Part shown: in pieces, positions 45,830 through 54,158 of the stretch
Layout: every line of letters begins with the position of its first letter
Position numbering within the stretch: the stretch's first letter is position 1
NCBI RefSeq assembly: GCF_002836255.1
Contig: NZ_PJAU01000033.1
Location: 62,001-126,000, forward strand
Source: Colwellia sp. 75C3
Lineage (GTDB): Bacteria; Pseudomonadota; Gammaproteobacteria; Enterobacterales; Alteromonadaceae
Direction: 5' to 3'
Length of the DNA stretch: 64,000 nucleotides
Made by a program: the position numbers and the translations under genes
The notes under the pieces: generated by a model
Told to the model about the DNA's origin: nothing
Seen by the model: only the letters and a program-made list of their open reading frames with translations
Databases searched by the model: none

Positions 45830-47308
45830 TTATTTGTCAGGATAAGTGATGCGAGTATGGGTATTCCCTTCATTTTTAATTTTCATTACCCTGCCTTGTT
45901 CATCGCGATAAAAAAATATTTTCTCATGACTCAACTCACCATCTTTTACTAATTGGAAAGTATCACCGTCCACATGTTGATAGTATTGCAGTGCATATTT
46001 AAGCGATTGTGCAGGTAAGTACAATAACATCAGGCCACTTCCCCAACTGCCAACATAATATTCACTGTTCCAAGGGTTTAAATTATAAAATCCTGTATAT
46101 TGAGCAAGCTCAAGCGTTTCTTCTTGTTTCAGTTCTGTATTAGGTTCTTCATTTAGTTCTGGCTCGATTGATTCGGCGCGACTTATGAGTTCGATTAGAC
46201 CTTTCACATACGATGGTGTGTATACACGGTTCGCATTCACAAGTACGGCATAAGCCATTTTGTTGGTCACATCCATTTTAAGATAAGCCACATAACCTGG
46301 GCACGTTCCACCATGCATTACCCATTGATTACCTTCATCATCTGCTGTTACTTCGTAACCAAAACCTCGATCGTATTCGTCATCACTTTTACTTGTCGCT
46401 TGAGTGGTATACATACTTTTCAGCGTAGATGGTTTTAATATCTCGGCTGTTGCTGCATCGGCTAATCGAAACTGCCACATGGCAAATTTAGCTAGGTCAA
46501 GCGCGGTAGTTGATATGCCCATGGCAGACTGCATTGCTTTGGTTTGATAAAAATTAGCAGCATTACGCTTTCCGTTTCTATTGATCGCGCTATACGCTAG
46601 TGCATGTTTATTTCCATAAAGCGATTCCTGCATTTCTACTAATGAATTAGACATATTTAGCGGTTGAAAAAGGCTGTCTTCAACGTAATTTTTGTAAGTA
46701 ACGCCGGACACTTCCTCAATAATTAACCCTAACAATGAGTAGCCAATATTACTGTAAGTGATATCTGCTCCAACAGGGCGTTCTGTTGCTTGAGTCGCTA
46801 AACTCTCGAACATTTCATCCTCCGTAGGGAAGGGATGTTCAGGAGCACTATAATAGCCATGATTAGTATCGCGTGGTAAACCCGACGTATGATTAAGTAA
46901 CGACCGAACAGTGACAGAACCACCTTCGGGGAACTTCTGGTTTACTGCATATTTAGGTAAAATATTTTTCACCTTGTCGTCTAAGTTGATCTTACCTTCA
47001 TCCACTAATTTCATAATAGCCGTTGCGGTAAAAACCTTGGAAATAGAACATATACTGCTCAGGGTATTTTCATTACTTGGTAATAAGTTTTCTCGGTTAG
47101 CCTGACCAAAAGCGCCGCTCCATAAAATCTGCTGATCTTTGACAACAACGCCCATAATAGAAGGTAAGTCTTGATAATCTTTTTGAGATTCTAACCAGAC
47201 ATCAATAAGTTTGGATACATCCTTATATCTAGCCGTGTCTTCTTGGCTGCTAGCGATAGCACTATGTAGGCATAAAAATGTTAGAAGAATTATATGGTAA
47301 ATTTTCAT
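45830..47308 (-). CDS. Serine hydrolase, beta-lactamase class C/EstB-like family
   Basis: ATG at 47308 gives about 492 residues with signal peptide (IILLTFLCLHSAIASS). The frame opens to 47329, but those residues precede the signal. The class C-like catalytic motifs are complete: SISK (SxxK nucleophile) in ICSISKVFTATAIM, YSN in TYSNIGYSLLG, and HGG in WVMHGGTCPGY replacing the KTG triad. This combination is typical of esterases/peptidases (pbp4b-like) rather than true AmpC. It is periplasmic. A DUF3471-like C-terminal domain follows (YTGFYNLNPWNSEYYVG). Its promoter copies that of the ECF sigma operon (see 47391-47417). Confidence 0.9.
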   Translation of the reverse strand: MKIYHIILLTFLCLHSAIASSQEDTARYKDVSKLIDVWLESQKDYQDLPSIMGVVVKDQQILWSGAFGQANRENLLPSNENTLSSICSISKVFTATAIMKLVDEGKINLDDKVKNILPKYAVNQKFPEGGSVTVRSLLNHTSGLPRDTNHGYYSAPEHPFPTEDEMFESLATQATERPVGADITYSNIGYSLLGLIIEEVSGVTYKNYVEDSLFQPLNMSNSLVEMQESLYGNKHALAYSAINRNGKRNAANFYQTKAMQSAMGISTTALDLAKFAMWQFRLADAATAEILKPSTLKSMYTTQATSKSDDEYDRGFGYEVTADDEGNQWVMHGGTCPGYVAYLKMDVTNKMAYAVLVNANRVYTPSYVKGLIELISRAESIEPELNEEPNTELKQEETLELAQYTGFYNLNPWNSEYYVGSWGSGLMLLYLPAQSLKYALQYYQHVDGDTFQLVKDGELSHEKIFFYRDEQGRVMKIKNEGNTHTRITYPDK

Positions 47309-47390
47309 AGTAGTGTGTGACTCTCGCATTAGTAATGAGGTGATGAATAACCACGGTCTTTAAGTGGTAATCCAGTTATTTGATAGTTAC

Positions 47391-47417
47391 TAATACGTAA
47401 TTTTTAGCAGAAGGTTG
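47391..47417 (-). promoter_or_regulatory. Candidate ECF sigma promoter of the serine hydrolase gene
   Basis: On the minus strand: CAACCTT as -35 (47411-47417), a 13-base spacer and CGTATTA as -10 (47391-47397). The AACC and CGT blocks are typical ECF elements. The same two blocks with identical spacing occur upstream of the sigma gene at 49918-49944. Confidence 0.65.
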
Positions 47418-47513
47418 ATAAATACATATTTATTTTTTAAAAATACTTTATGGGCTATTTGACGGTGAGAGGTGATGGAAAAGCGCAATGTCGAGAGGTG
47501 AGGGATGAAAACG

Positions 47514-47541
47514 AAAAAAGAAGCCCGAAAGCTTCTTTTAA
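47514..47541 (-). terminator. Terminator of the ECF sigma/DUF4097 operon
   Basis: AAAAGAAGC (47516-47524) with GCTTCTTTT (47531-47539) around CCGAAA. On the minus strand the stem runs into a T tract, about 30 bases after the DUF4097 stop. Confidence 0.8.
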
Positions 47542-47567
47542 TGGACAAGTATTTTAGTGATACAACA

Positions 47568-48428
47568 CTACTTTGCTTTTCGGATATACAAGTTACCGCT
47601 ATAACTGGTTAATGATAACGCTTGTCCGCCACCATTAACTTTCGCCTGCATTATTCCACCAAGTACTATTTTTTGTTTTTTACCTTTTTTGTTTTTCTTG
47701 ATTTCATCAATTACAACAAAGTCTTTATCTAGGCCAGAAAAAATTTCACCTTGGTAAGTTTGTACATTGACGTTAGCGGCGACTTTTTTTGCCAAGGTAA
47801 TATCAACATTACCCATATGACTTGTTAATGAAGAAGGGCTGGTTTTGTCAAAATTAGAGAAGCTAACCACAATGTCAGTTTGCCCAGTTTCCGCAACAAT
47901 TGGGCCTGAAATGTTTTTTGCCGTTATCATACCGCCATAGGCTTCAAGTTCTAAACTACCACTAATACCATCAATACTAATATCACCGCCTTTATGTAAC
48001 TCCACTTCTATTGATGAGCGTTGCGGCACTTTAATTACTAAATCAACATGTTGATTTGAAAATTCACTGCTAATTTCTACGTCATTATTTTTTTCTTCAA
48101 TCTCTAGTCGCGTCGACTGGCTTTTAACACTCTTTAGCCCTTTGTTAGACCTTGCTGGATTATTATTACTATTTTTTGGTGCTTTCACTTTTTTTAGGTC
48201 GTCATCTTTACCTGAAAAAACGGATGTTGTTGCACTTATTTCGATGGTGTCTCCTTTATAACCAACCAGGGTAACACTGCCTCTATATACCTCAACCTCA
48301 ATTGAAACTGGCTCACCAGGCTTAGATAAAGGCAAGCTATAGGTTTTTTCTGCTGCGTTAGCTAATTGAATACTGCCCGCTAGCATCGCAATTAATGTTA
48401 AAGGTAAGGTTACTGATAATTTGTTCAT
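47568..48428 (-). CDS. DUF4097-type beta-strand-repeat protein
   Basis: 286 residues with a signal peptide (LPLTLIAMLAGSIQLANA). The mature part is a right-handed beta solenoid of the DUF4097 type: VSIEVEVYRGSVTLVGYKGD, ISIDGISGSLELEAYGG and LSLTSYSGNLYIRKAK. Such proteins are often the last gene of ECF sigma operons and are secreted; their function is unknown. The start is 21 bases after the anti-sigma gene stop. Confidence 0.85.
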   Translation of the reverse strand: MNKLSVTLPLTLIAMLAGSIQLANAAEKTYSLPLSKPGEPVSIEVEVYRGSVTLVGYKGDTIEISATTSVFSGKDDDLKKVKAPKNSNNNPARSNKGLKSVKSQSTRLEIEEKNNDVEISSEFSNQHVDLVIKVPQRSSIEVELHKGGDISIDGISGSLELEAYGGMITAKNISGPIVAETGQTDIVVSFSNFDKTSPSSLTSHMGNVDITLAKKVAANVNVQTYQGEIFSGLDKDFVVIDEIKKNKKGKKQKIVLGGIMQAKVNGGGQALSLTSYSGNLYIRKAK

Positions 48429-48449
48429 GGGTTACTCCTAAAGATGAAA

Positions 48450-49301
48450 CTAAATGTATGAAATCATTGATTGCGCTTTAATAAATTCTCGTACTTCGGG
48501 TTGTAAATAATGCATGTTTTCTTGTGCTGTTAATAAGGTTTTAATCTCGACTGAGCCATAGTTAAGCAACAAACGACACAACTCAATTTGTACTAATAAG
48601 TTTTCTTCTTTTGTGGTCATAGTGAGAAGTTGTTGCTCGAATGAGCCAAAAGATTTTAATTCGGCTAGGCTATTTATTATTGCAAGTCGTACCGAGGTAG
48701 ATTTATCGCGTGCTAATAACTCAATGAGCTGTTCAACTAACAGCGGATTTGATAAATCTGTTTGCCGACTATAAGCAACACCTGAAAGGCGTTCACTGGC
48801 CGAGTCTTTTTTCAACATAGACATAGCAAGTACTGTTGTTAACGATGATATGTCTTCTTGTAATCCACTGTAGGCCGCATTATTTTTTTCATTATTAGGT
48901 GCTTGGTTTAAATTAAATCCAAGCACAAAAACCAAGGTTAATGTTGCAAACTGAGCAAGTGGTGTTGGCATAAACCAACTTTTAATTTTTTCCATTAAAG
49001 AGATCGTTTGCTCCTTAGAAGAGGAGTGATAGTTGTTTAGTGGCAGGGCTGTTTCTTGTTGAGAGCTATGTTGTTGCGTACTTTGCGCTCTAGATAACAT
49101 TTGATAAAAATTAGCATCTACTCTGTCAGAAGGCATAACCAAAGGTTTAACATCATTGGTCCAGAACTGTTCAATAAATAACAATTCTTCTTGTAGTTGG
49201 CTGTTTTTCTCAAGATGACTTTGCATTTCTGCGCTTAGCTCGCTGCTATTATTATCGGCTAATGAAGCAATTTTCCAGTCGATTATTTCTTGGTTTGTCA
49301 T
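48450..49301 (-). CDS. Membrane anti-sigma factor with HEAT-like repeats
   Basis: 283 residues. A cytoplasmic N-terminal region (1-110; starts MTNQEIIDWKIASLAD) resembles an anti-sigma domain, but without the zinc-binding HxxxCxxC motif. One membrane helix follows (LAQFATLTLVFVLGFNL). The periplasmic part (about 135-283) carries HEAT-like helices (KSTSVRLAIINSLAELKSFG, NLLVQIELCRLLLNYGSVEIK). It begins one base inside the sigma gene stop, so translation is coupled. Inference: the HEAT domain senses envelope state and releases the ECF sigma factor. Confidence 0.8.
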   Translation of the reverse strand: MTNQEIIDWKIASLADNNSSELSAEMQSHLEKNSQLQEELLFIEQFWTNDVKPLVMPSDRVDANFYQMLSRAQSTQQHSSQQETALPLNNYHSSSKEQTISLMEKIKSWFMPTPLAQFATLTLVFVLGFNLNQAPNNEKNNAAYSGLQEDISSLTTVLAMSMLKKDSASERLSGVAYSRQTDLSNPLLVEQLIELLARDKSTSVRLAIINSLAELKSFGSFEQQLLTMTTKEENLLVQIELCRLLLNYGSVEIKTLLTAQENMHYLQPEVREFIKAQSMISYI

Positions 49302-49849
49302 TAGCTAATTTCTCCTACTAATTTTTGATAACTCATCTGTAATTTACTCACCGCATTACGCATACGAGATTTTAAGGTATTTAAATTGCAATCTAATAAG
49401 CTCGATATTTCTTGATAGTTCAATTGTTGAAATCGACTGAGCATAATGATCTCTCTATCTTCTGGCGAAATACTCGCCAAGGATTTATTAAAAATGGCAT
49501 TTTGCTGCTCAGTTTCGAACTCTTCACCTAAGGTTTTCGCATTGGTTAATTCTTCATCATCCATGTCACAGTTCAGCGCTTGATTTTTATTTTTACGATA
49601 ATGTTCAGCAACCGTATTTCTGGCAATACCATACATCCAAGATTTAAAGGTACTGCTACCGCTAAAACTGGTGCGATATGCAAGTATCCTCATAAAGGTT
49701 TCTTGCACTAAATCTTCACTTAACGCACGGTTATTACCTGTACGTAAAAAGTAATTAAATAATTGCACCTTATTTTTTTCAAAAAGTGTAGCAAGCTTAT
49801 CTAGCTGACCTGCCTTGACTTGAAACATAAGTTCTTTTTCATCGAACAT
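49301..49849 (-). CDS. ECF RNA polymerase sigma factor
   Basis: 182 residues. Region 2: LFNYFLRTGNNRALSEDLVQETF, then FKSWMYGIARNTVAEHYRK. Region 4: ISPEDREIIMLSRFQQLNYQEIS with the recognition helix CNLNTLKSRMRNA. It heads the operon sigma - anti-sigma - DUF4097. Its upstream region carries an ECF-like promoter at 49918-49944, which suggests autoregulation. The same segment precedes the serine hydrolase, 2.5 kb away. Confidence 0.94.
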   Translation of the reverse strand: MFDEKELMFQVKAGQLDKLATLFEKNKVQLFNYFLRTGNNRALSEDLVQETFMRILAYRTSFSGSSTFKSWMYGIARNTVAEHYRKNKNQALNCDMDDEELTNAKTLGEEFETEQQNAIFNKSLASISPEDREIIMLSRFQQLNYQEISSLLDCNLNTLKSRMRNAVSKLQMSYQKLVGEIS

Positions 49850-49917
49850 TGAGTTGTTGTTCCTATTGCTCAGCTTTAACGTTAAGTTTCACTGCTCATT
49901 TTTGTTTTCATAGTTAT

Positions 49918-49944
49918 TAATACGTGATTTTTAACTAAAGGTTG
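49918..49944 (-). promoter_or_regulatory. Candidate autoregulated ECF promoter of the sigma operon
   Basis: Minus strand: CAACCTT (49938-49944), 13 bases, CGTATTA (49918-49924), identical in both blocks and spacing to the site at 47391-47417. Surrounding bases also match over about 100 bp (49906-50013 with 47379-47481). Confidence 0.65.
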
Positions 49945-50042
49945 ATAAATACTTTATTTAATTTCAAATAAAGAGTTTTTATCGATTATTTGATGGGGGA
50001 ACATGATGGAGTAAAACGGAAAAAGTGTGTCATCATTTAAAT

Positions 50043-50110
50043 GTTACGGGTTGCTTTGGTGGCTATAACCTTCATGTCTACTGGGCCCATGGTTATATTG
50101 TTGGACAAGG
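50043..50110 (+). pseudogene. Remnant of a flavoprotein gene 3' end
   Basis: In-frame translation reads VTGCFGGYNLHVYWAHGY followed by IVGQ, against VTGWLGGYNFQFCWASGY followed by ACGQ at the end of the HI0933-type gene (41776-42960). DNA identity is about 74% over 68-69 bases. The rest of the gene is absent. The remnant marks the right edge of the 7.1 kb block that begins after the intact gene. Confidence 0.75.
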
Positions 50111-50302
50111 AGGTTGGTTTTTCACGTCAACATGCTGCTTAGTAATTGATTTAATTGTAATTATCACTTAAGTAATAAAATGGGACTGTTCAATTACTTA
50201 AGTTGTGACTAGTATAATTAAAAGAAAATATAATGAATTTTATTTGTTGTGAATCGTTTACCTGAATCACACTTGAAAGTTAATCATGAGAAGAGGGAAA
50301 TT

Positions 50303-51160
50303 ATGAGTAATGACTATAAGCCAGCTAAAGTTTGGGTTAATGACACTATAGGTGGTAACCAATTTGCAAATATAAACAGTCCTGAGTCTGGGGCTAGGTA
50401 TGAGAAGAAATTGCCTAAAGGTGAACATTCTTTACAGCTTCATTCCCTAGGTACGCCAAACGGACAAAAAGTGACGATTCTTTTAGAAGAGCTCTTGGCT
50501 TTAGGTATAAAAGCGGCAGAGTATGATGCTTATTTAATTAATATCGGTGAAAGTGAGCAATTTTCATCGGGATTTGTTGATATAAATCCAAATTCAAAAA
50601 TTCCAGCTTTAATTGATAAATCTGGGGATGAAGAGGTTAATGTCTTTGAATCAGCGTCAATTCTTGTGCATTTAGCCGAAAAGTTTGAGCAATTTTTACC
50701 AAAAGAGGGTAATGCTCGAATTCAAACGTTCAACTGGTTGTTTTGGGCACAAGGCTCAGCACCATTTTTAGGCGGAGGATTTGGACATTTTTACGCTTAT
50801 GCGGATGAAAAACAGGAATATCCTATAAATCGTTTTACCATGGAAGTGAAGCGCCAGTTAGATGTATTAGATATCCAACTCTCTAAAAATACGTTTGTTG
50901 CCGGTGAAGAGTATACCATTGCAGATATGGCTATATGGCCTTGGTATGGCTGTTTAGTGTTAGGCAATTTATATGATGCGGCAGAATTTTTACAAGTGGA
51001 AATTTATACTAATGTAGTGCGCTGGGCAAAAATGTTGGAAGAGAGAGAGACAGTACAACGTGGCAGCATAGTGAATAGATCTTGGGGTGAAGAATGGCAA
51101 CAAGTGCTTGAGCGTCATTCTGCAGAAGATATTGATGCCGTGATGAAATTACGCGTGTAA
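50303..51160 (+). CDS. yghU: Glutathione S-transferase-like protein, YghU family
   Basis: ATG at 50303 with AGAGGGA upstream gives 285 residues (MSNDYKPAKVW), close to E. coli YghU; the frame opens further upstream to a weak start at 50249. Thioredoxin-like domain: LQLHSLGTPNGQKVTILLEELLALG. Conserved NPNSKIPALID and FESASILVHLAEK bind glutathione, and the helical C-terminal domain starts near 150 (FLPKEGNARIQTFNWLFWAQGSAPF). YghU-type enzymes have disulfide-bond reductase activity toward organic hydroperoxides and disulfides. Monocistronic. Confidence 0.92.
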   Translation: MSNDYKPAKVWVNDTIGGNQFANINSPESGARYEKKLPKGEHSLQLHSLGTPNGQKVTILLEELLALGIKAAEYDAYLINIGESEQFSSGFVDINPNSKIPALIDKSGDEEVNVFESASILVHLAEKFEQFLPKEGNARIQTFNWLFWAQGSAPFLGGGFGHFYAYADEKQEYPINRFTMEVKRQLDVLDIQLSKNTFVAGEEYTIADMAIWPWYGCLVLGNLYDAAEFLQVEIYTNVVRWAKMLEERETVQRGSIVNRSWGEEWQQVLERHSAEDIDAVMKLRV

Positions 51161-51198
51161 ATTAACTCTACAATTTAGCGCGCCATGATTGGTGCGCT

Positions 51199-52152
51199 TT
51201 ATTTTGATTTCTTTAATCGATACATAAGCGCATCACCATCGGCCAATAATCCTTCAACAGTTTGGTGTTTTTCCTGATTGAACTCCACTATGCCATGGGA
51301 GTACGAAACAACGTAACCACGCTTCATTTCTTGATTATATTCTTCTAGTGAACGACTCAATTTATTAATGACGACTTCCGCTTGTTTCTTTGACGTACTG
51401 CTGAGTAATATGGCAAATTCATCGCCGCCCAAGCGAGCAAAAACATCTGAATTTCGGAATGTTTTTTTCATCAGTCCGGCAAAAGCAATTAATACCGCAT
51501 CACCTTCGGCATGGCCAAATGTGTCGTTAATGGGCTTAAATTTGTCCAAATCAAGAAAAACCAGTACCACTGGTAAATCTTGTCTAATACACAGATTCAA
51601 ACTGTGCTGAGCGATAGTCATGAATCCTCTTCGGTTTGATATATCGGTAAGCTCGTCCATGGTTGCCATTTGAATAGCAGTAAGTTCACGCTCTACCATT
51701 GCCGCAAGATCTTTTAATAATTGAACATCTTCCTCATCAAAGTCTCTTGGCGTTTGATCAATAATGCACAGTGTCCCCAGCTTTTGACCATTAACTTTGA
51801 GTGGACAACCGGCATAAAAACGGATGTTCGGCTCGTTCAACACCAAAGGGTTATCTGCAAAACGTGGATCCTCACAGGCATTCTGCACGATAAATACTGA
51901 CTCTCCGAGTATCGCATGACCGCAAAATGAAATTTCCCGAGATGTTTCACTAACATCGACGCCTATAGAGGACTTGAACCATTGTCGATTTTCATCGATG
52001 AGACTAACCAGAGCTATTGGAACGCCAAACATGCGTTTTGCCATACGAGTCAATCGTTCGAAACGTTCTTCAGGTAATGTATCGAGTACATTGAGTGAAT
52101 GAAGGGTTTCAATCCGTTCTGTTTCATCGTGTGGAATGTCAGGTGTTTTCAA
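51199..52152 (-). CDS. Diguanylate cyclase with GAF domain
   Basis: 317 residues, soluble. The GAF domain (about 25-155) includes VSLIDENRQWFKSSIGVD and FYAGCPLKVNGQKLGTLCIID. The GGDEF domain (about 160-317) is intact (ARLGGDEFAILL), and RNSD five residues upstream is an I-site, so product inhibition is expected. It is divergent from ohr, with a 381-base intergenic region containing a 26-base palindrome. Confidence 0.94.
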   Translation of the reverse strand: MKTPDIPHDETERIETLHSLNVLDTLPEERFERLTRMAKRMFGVPIALVSLIDENRQWFKSSIGVDVSETSREISFCGHAILGESVFIVQNACEDPRFADNPLVLNEPNIRFYAGCPLKVNGQKLGTLCIIDQTPRDFDEEDVQLLKDLAAMVERELTAIQMATMDELTDISNRRGFMTIAQHSLNLCIRQDLPVVLVFLDLDKFKPINDTFGHAEGDAVLIAFAGLMKKTFRNSDVFARLGGDEFAILLSSTSKKQAEVVINKLSRSLEEYNQEMKRGYVVSYSHGIVEFNQEKHQTVEGLLADGDALMYRLKKSK

Positions 52153-52259
52153 CGCAGTATCCTAGTTTTTATTTCATTATGCGGGAGATTAGTAATGTAA
52201 CTCTATAGATCATAGTGCATAGAAGATAGACCGGCGATGTATGAACATTGTTTCAGTGT

Positions 52260-52285
52260 GTATTACTGATAATTATCAGTAATAC
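52260..52285. promoter_or_regulatory. Perfect 26-base palindrome, candidate operator or hairpin
   Basis: GTATTACTGATAA is followed directly by its exact complement. It lies 108 bases upstream of the diguanylate cyclase start and about 250 bases upstream of ohr. The perfect symmetry without a loop favours a protein-binding dyad; as RNA it would form a near loop-less stem. No T tract follows. Confidence 0.5.
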
Positions 52286-52415
52286 GACTTAATTCACAAG
52301 GAAGCACTATAACGATATTTTGGAACATAAAAGAGAAGTTTATGGTTGATATAACATTGTATTAGGTACTTTTACTGCGTATTTCTGGTGATAAAATTTA
52401 CCTTATTAAAATAAG

Positions 52416-52482
52416 TTGTGCACAATGTACTTGTGGGTTCTCTTTAATTCAGTTAATATTACCGTATAAGTATTGTGCGCAA
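52416..52482 (+). promoter_or_regulatory. Two TTGTGCRCAA dyads upstream of ohr
   Basis: TTGTGCACAA at 52416-52425 and TTGTGCGCAA at 52473-52482 are near-identical 10-base palindromes 57 bases apart, ending 51 bases before the ohr start. A half site ATTGCAC follows at 52487. They could be operators for a redox repressor of ohr; no ohrR gene is adjacent. Confidence 0.4.
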
Positions 52483-52533
52483 CTGAATTGCACATCATCA
52501 AAGTTAACAATTATACATTAACAGGATACACAA

Positions 52534-52956
52534 ATGACTATTTTATATACTACATCAGCAACTGCAAATGCCGGCCGTAATGGACAAGTAACAACAGATG
52601 ATAAAAAATTGGACCTTGCGTTAAGTTATCCAAAAGAAATGGGTGGCACGGGTGAAGCAACAAATCCAGAACAACTATTTGCAGCGGGTTACTCGTCTTG
52701 TTTTTCTAATGCTATATTACATGTAGCCAATGAAACTAAAGTGGCAATAAAGTCAGCGCCGACTACCGCGACTGTTGGCATTGGTCCAAATGATAATAAA
52801 GGCTTTTCACTTGCCGTTACCTTATCAATAGTATTAGATTTACCGCAAATTGAAGCGGTTCAACTTGTTAAAACAGCACATCAAGTATGCCCTTACTCAA
52901 ATGCGGTACGCGGTAATATTGATGTGAAATTAATAGTAAATGGTGTTGCTTTATAA
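52534..52956 (+). CDS. ohr: Organic hydroperoxide resistance protein (Ohr, OsmC family)
   Basis: 140 residues. The two redox cysteines occur in FAAGYSSCFSNAI and HQVCPYSNAVR, as expected for Ohr. The N-terminal strands ILYTTSATANAGRNGQV and the glycine-rich PKEMGGTGEATNPEQLF are typical. It reduces organic hydroperoxides using lipoylated proteins in the cytosol. An oxidoreductase gene follows 59 bases downstream. Confidence 0.96.
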   Translation: MTILYTTSATANAGRNGQVTTDDKKLDLALSYPKEMGGTGEATNPEQLFAAGYSSCFSNAILHVANETKVAIKSAPTTATVGIGPNDNKGFSLAVTLSIVLDLPQIEAVQLVKTAHQVCPYSNAVRGNIDVKLIVNGVAL

Positions 52957-53015
52957 TTAATACCCATCGGATTAATTAACACTTAATTTAACTAATAACT
53001 ATCAAGGAATAAATT

Positions 53016-53945
53016 ATGCGCGCAGTTCGAATTCACCAATATGGTAGTACTGAAACTCTACAGTTAGAGCAGGTTGATATACCGGTAATCAACGCCGATG
53101 ATATTTTAATTAAAGTTAAATCTTCGTCAATTAATCCCGTTGATTGGAAAATAAGAGAAGGTTATTTACAAGATTTTATCCCCTACAAATTACCTGTAAC
53201 CTTAGGTTGGGATGTGGCAGGAATCGTTGCTGCAGTTGGTGATTCAGTGACTGATTTTAACGTCGGCGATGAAGTTTTTAGTCGCCCCGAAATTAGTCGA
53301 GATGGCACTTATGCCGACTTTATCGCGGTAAAAGCTGATGAAGTTGCGTTGAAGTCAAGCAAGTTAGATTTTGGACAAGCCGCCGCTTTGCCTTTAGCAG
53401 GAATTACCGCTTGGCAATGTTTAGTCGATGTAGGTCAAGTGCAAGCAGGACAACGAGTCTTAGTTCATGCGGGCGCTGGTGGTGTCGGACATTTAGCGAT
53501 ACAAATCGCGAAAGCTAAAGGTGCCATTGTTATTGCGACTGCCTCGGCAAAAAATCAAGCATTGTTAACAACATTCGGTGCCGATCAAGCGGTTGATTAT
53601 AATCAAGGTACCTTACTTGAGCAGATTGAACCTGTTGATTTGGTTGTTGATACGTTAGGTGGAGAAGTACAGAGCCAGTCTTGGGCATTATTGAAAGCGG
53701 GCGGCATGTTAGTTTCTATCGTTGAACAACCAAGCGAAGATCTTGCTAAAGAACATGACGTGAAGGGCGCATTTGTTTTTATCCAGCCAAGTAGTCGTAT
53801 CTTGCGTGAGCTAAATACTTTAGTTGAAAAAGATCAGCTTATGCCCTTTATTGAGCATCGTTTTCCATTAGATAAAATAGCCGAGGCGCATTTACAGAGT
53901 CAATCTGGGCGTACACGCGGTAAAATTGTTATCGACGTAAGTTAA
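53016..53945 (+). CDS. NADP-dependent quinone oxidoreductase-like protein (MDR family)
   Basis: 309 residues of the zinc-free medium-chain dehydrogenase/reductase family. GroES-like domain: SSSINPVDWKIREGYL and GWDVAGIVAAVG. The nucleotide-binding Rossmann motif is HAGAGGVGHLAIQIAKAKGA. It ends with the typical AHLQSQSGRTRGKIVID. The substrate is unknown; reduction of quinones or unsaturated carbonyls is usual in the family. It may be co-transcribed with ohr as part of an oxidative-stress unit. A terminator follows. Confidence 0.9.
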   Translation: MRAVRIHQYGSTETLQLEQVDIPVINADDILIKVKSSSINPVDWKIREGYLQDFIPYKLPVTLGWDVAGIVAAVGDSVTDFNVGDEVFSRPEISRDGTYADFIAVKADEVALKSSKLDFGQAAALPLAGITAWQCLVDVGQVQAGQRVLVHAGAGGVGHLAIQIAKAKGAIVIATASAKNQALLTTFGADQAVDYNQGTLLEQIEPVDLVVDTLGGEVQSQSWALLKAGGMLVSIVEQPSEDLAKEHDVKGAFVFIQPSSRILRELNTLVEKDQLMPFIEHRFPLDKIAEAHLQSQSGRTRGKIVIDVS

Positions 53946-53980
53946 CTTTATTAAAGTTGAATTAGTTGAACTTAAAAACC

Positions 53981-54009
53981 AAGGTCGCATACTTTATGCG
54001 ATCTTTTTT
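53981..54009 (+). terminator. Rho-independent terminator after the oxidoreductase gene
   Basis: AAGGTCGCATA (53981-53991) pairs with TATGCGATCTT (53995-54005) with one G-T pair and a 3-base loop, followed by a run of T. Confidence 0.82.
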
Positions 54010-54158
54010 AGATCTATATAAGGTTAAATAAATAGCCCTAAAATGATCGTTTAATCGACGTAAGACTTACCTTGCTGATATTTTATTTAACTGTATGCTA
54101 ACAGTAAGTGGTCCGACCTTTGGTGTCAGTGACATATTATAGAGGCTATAAGTAAGTA

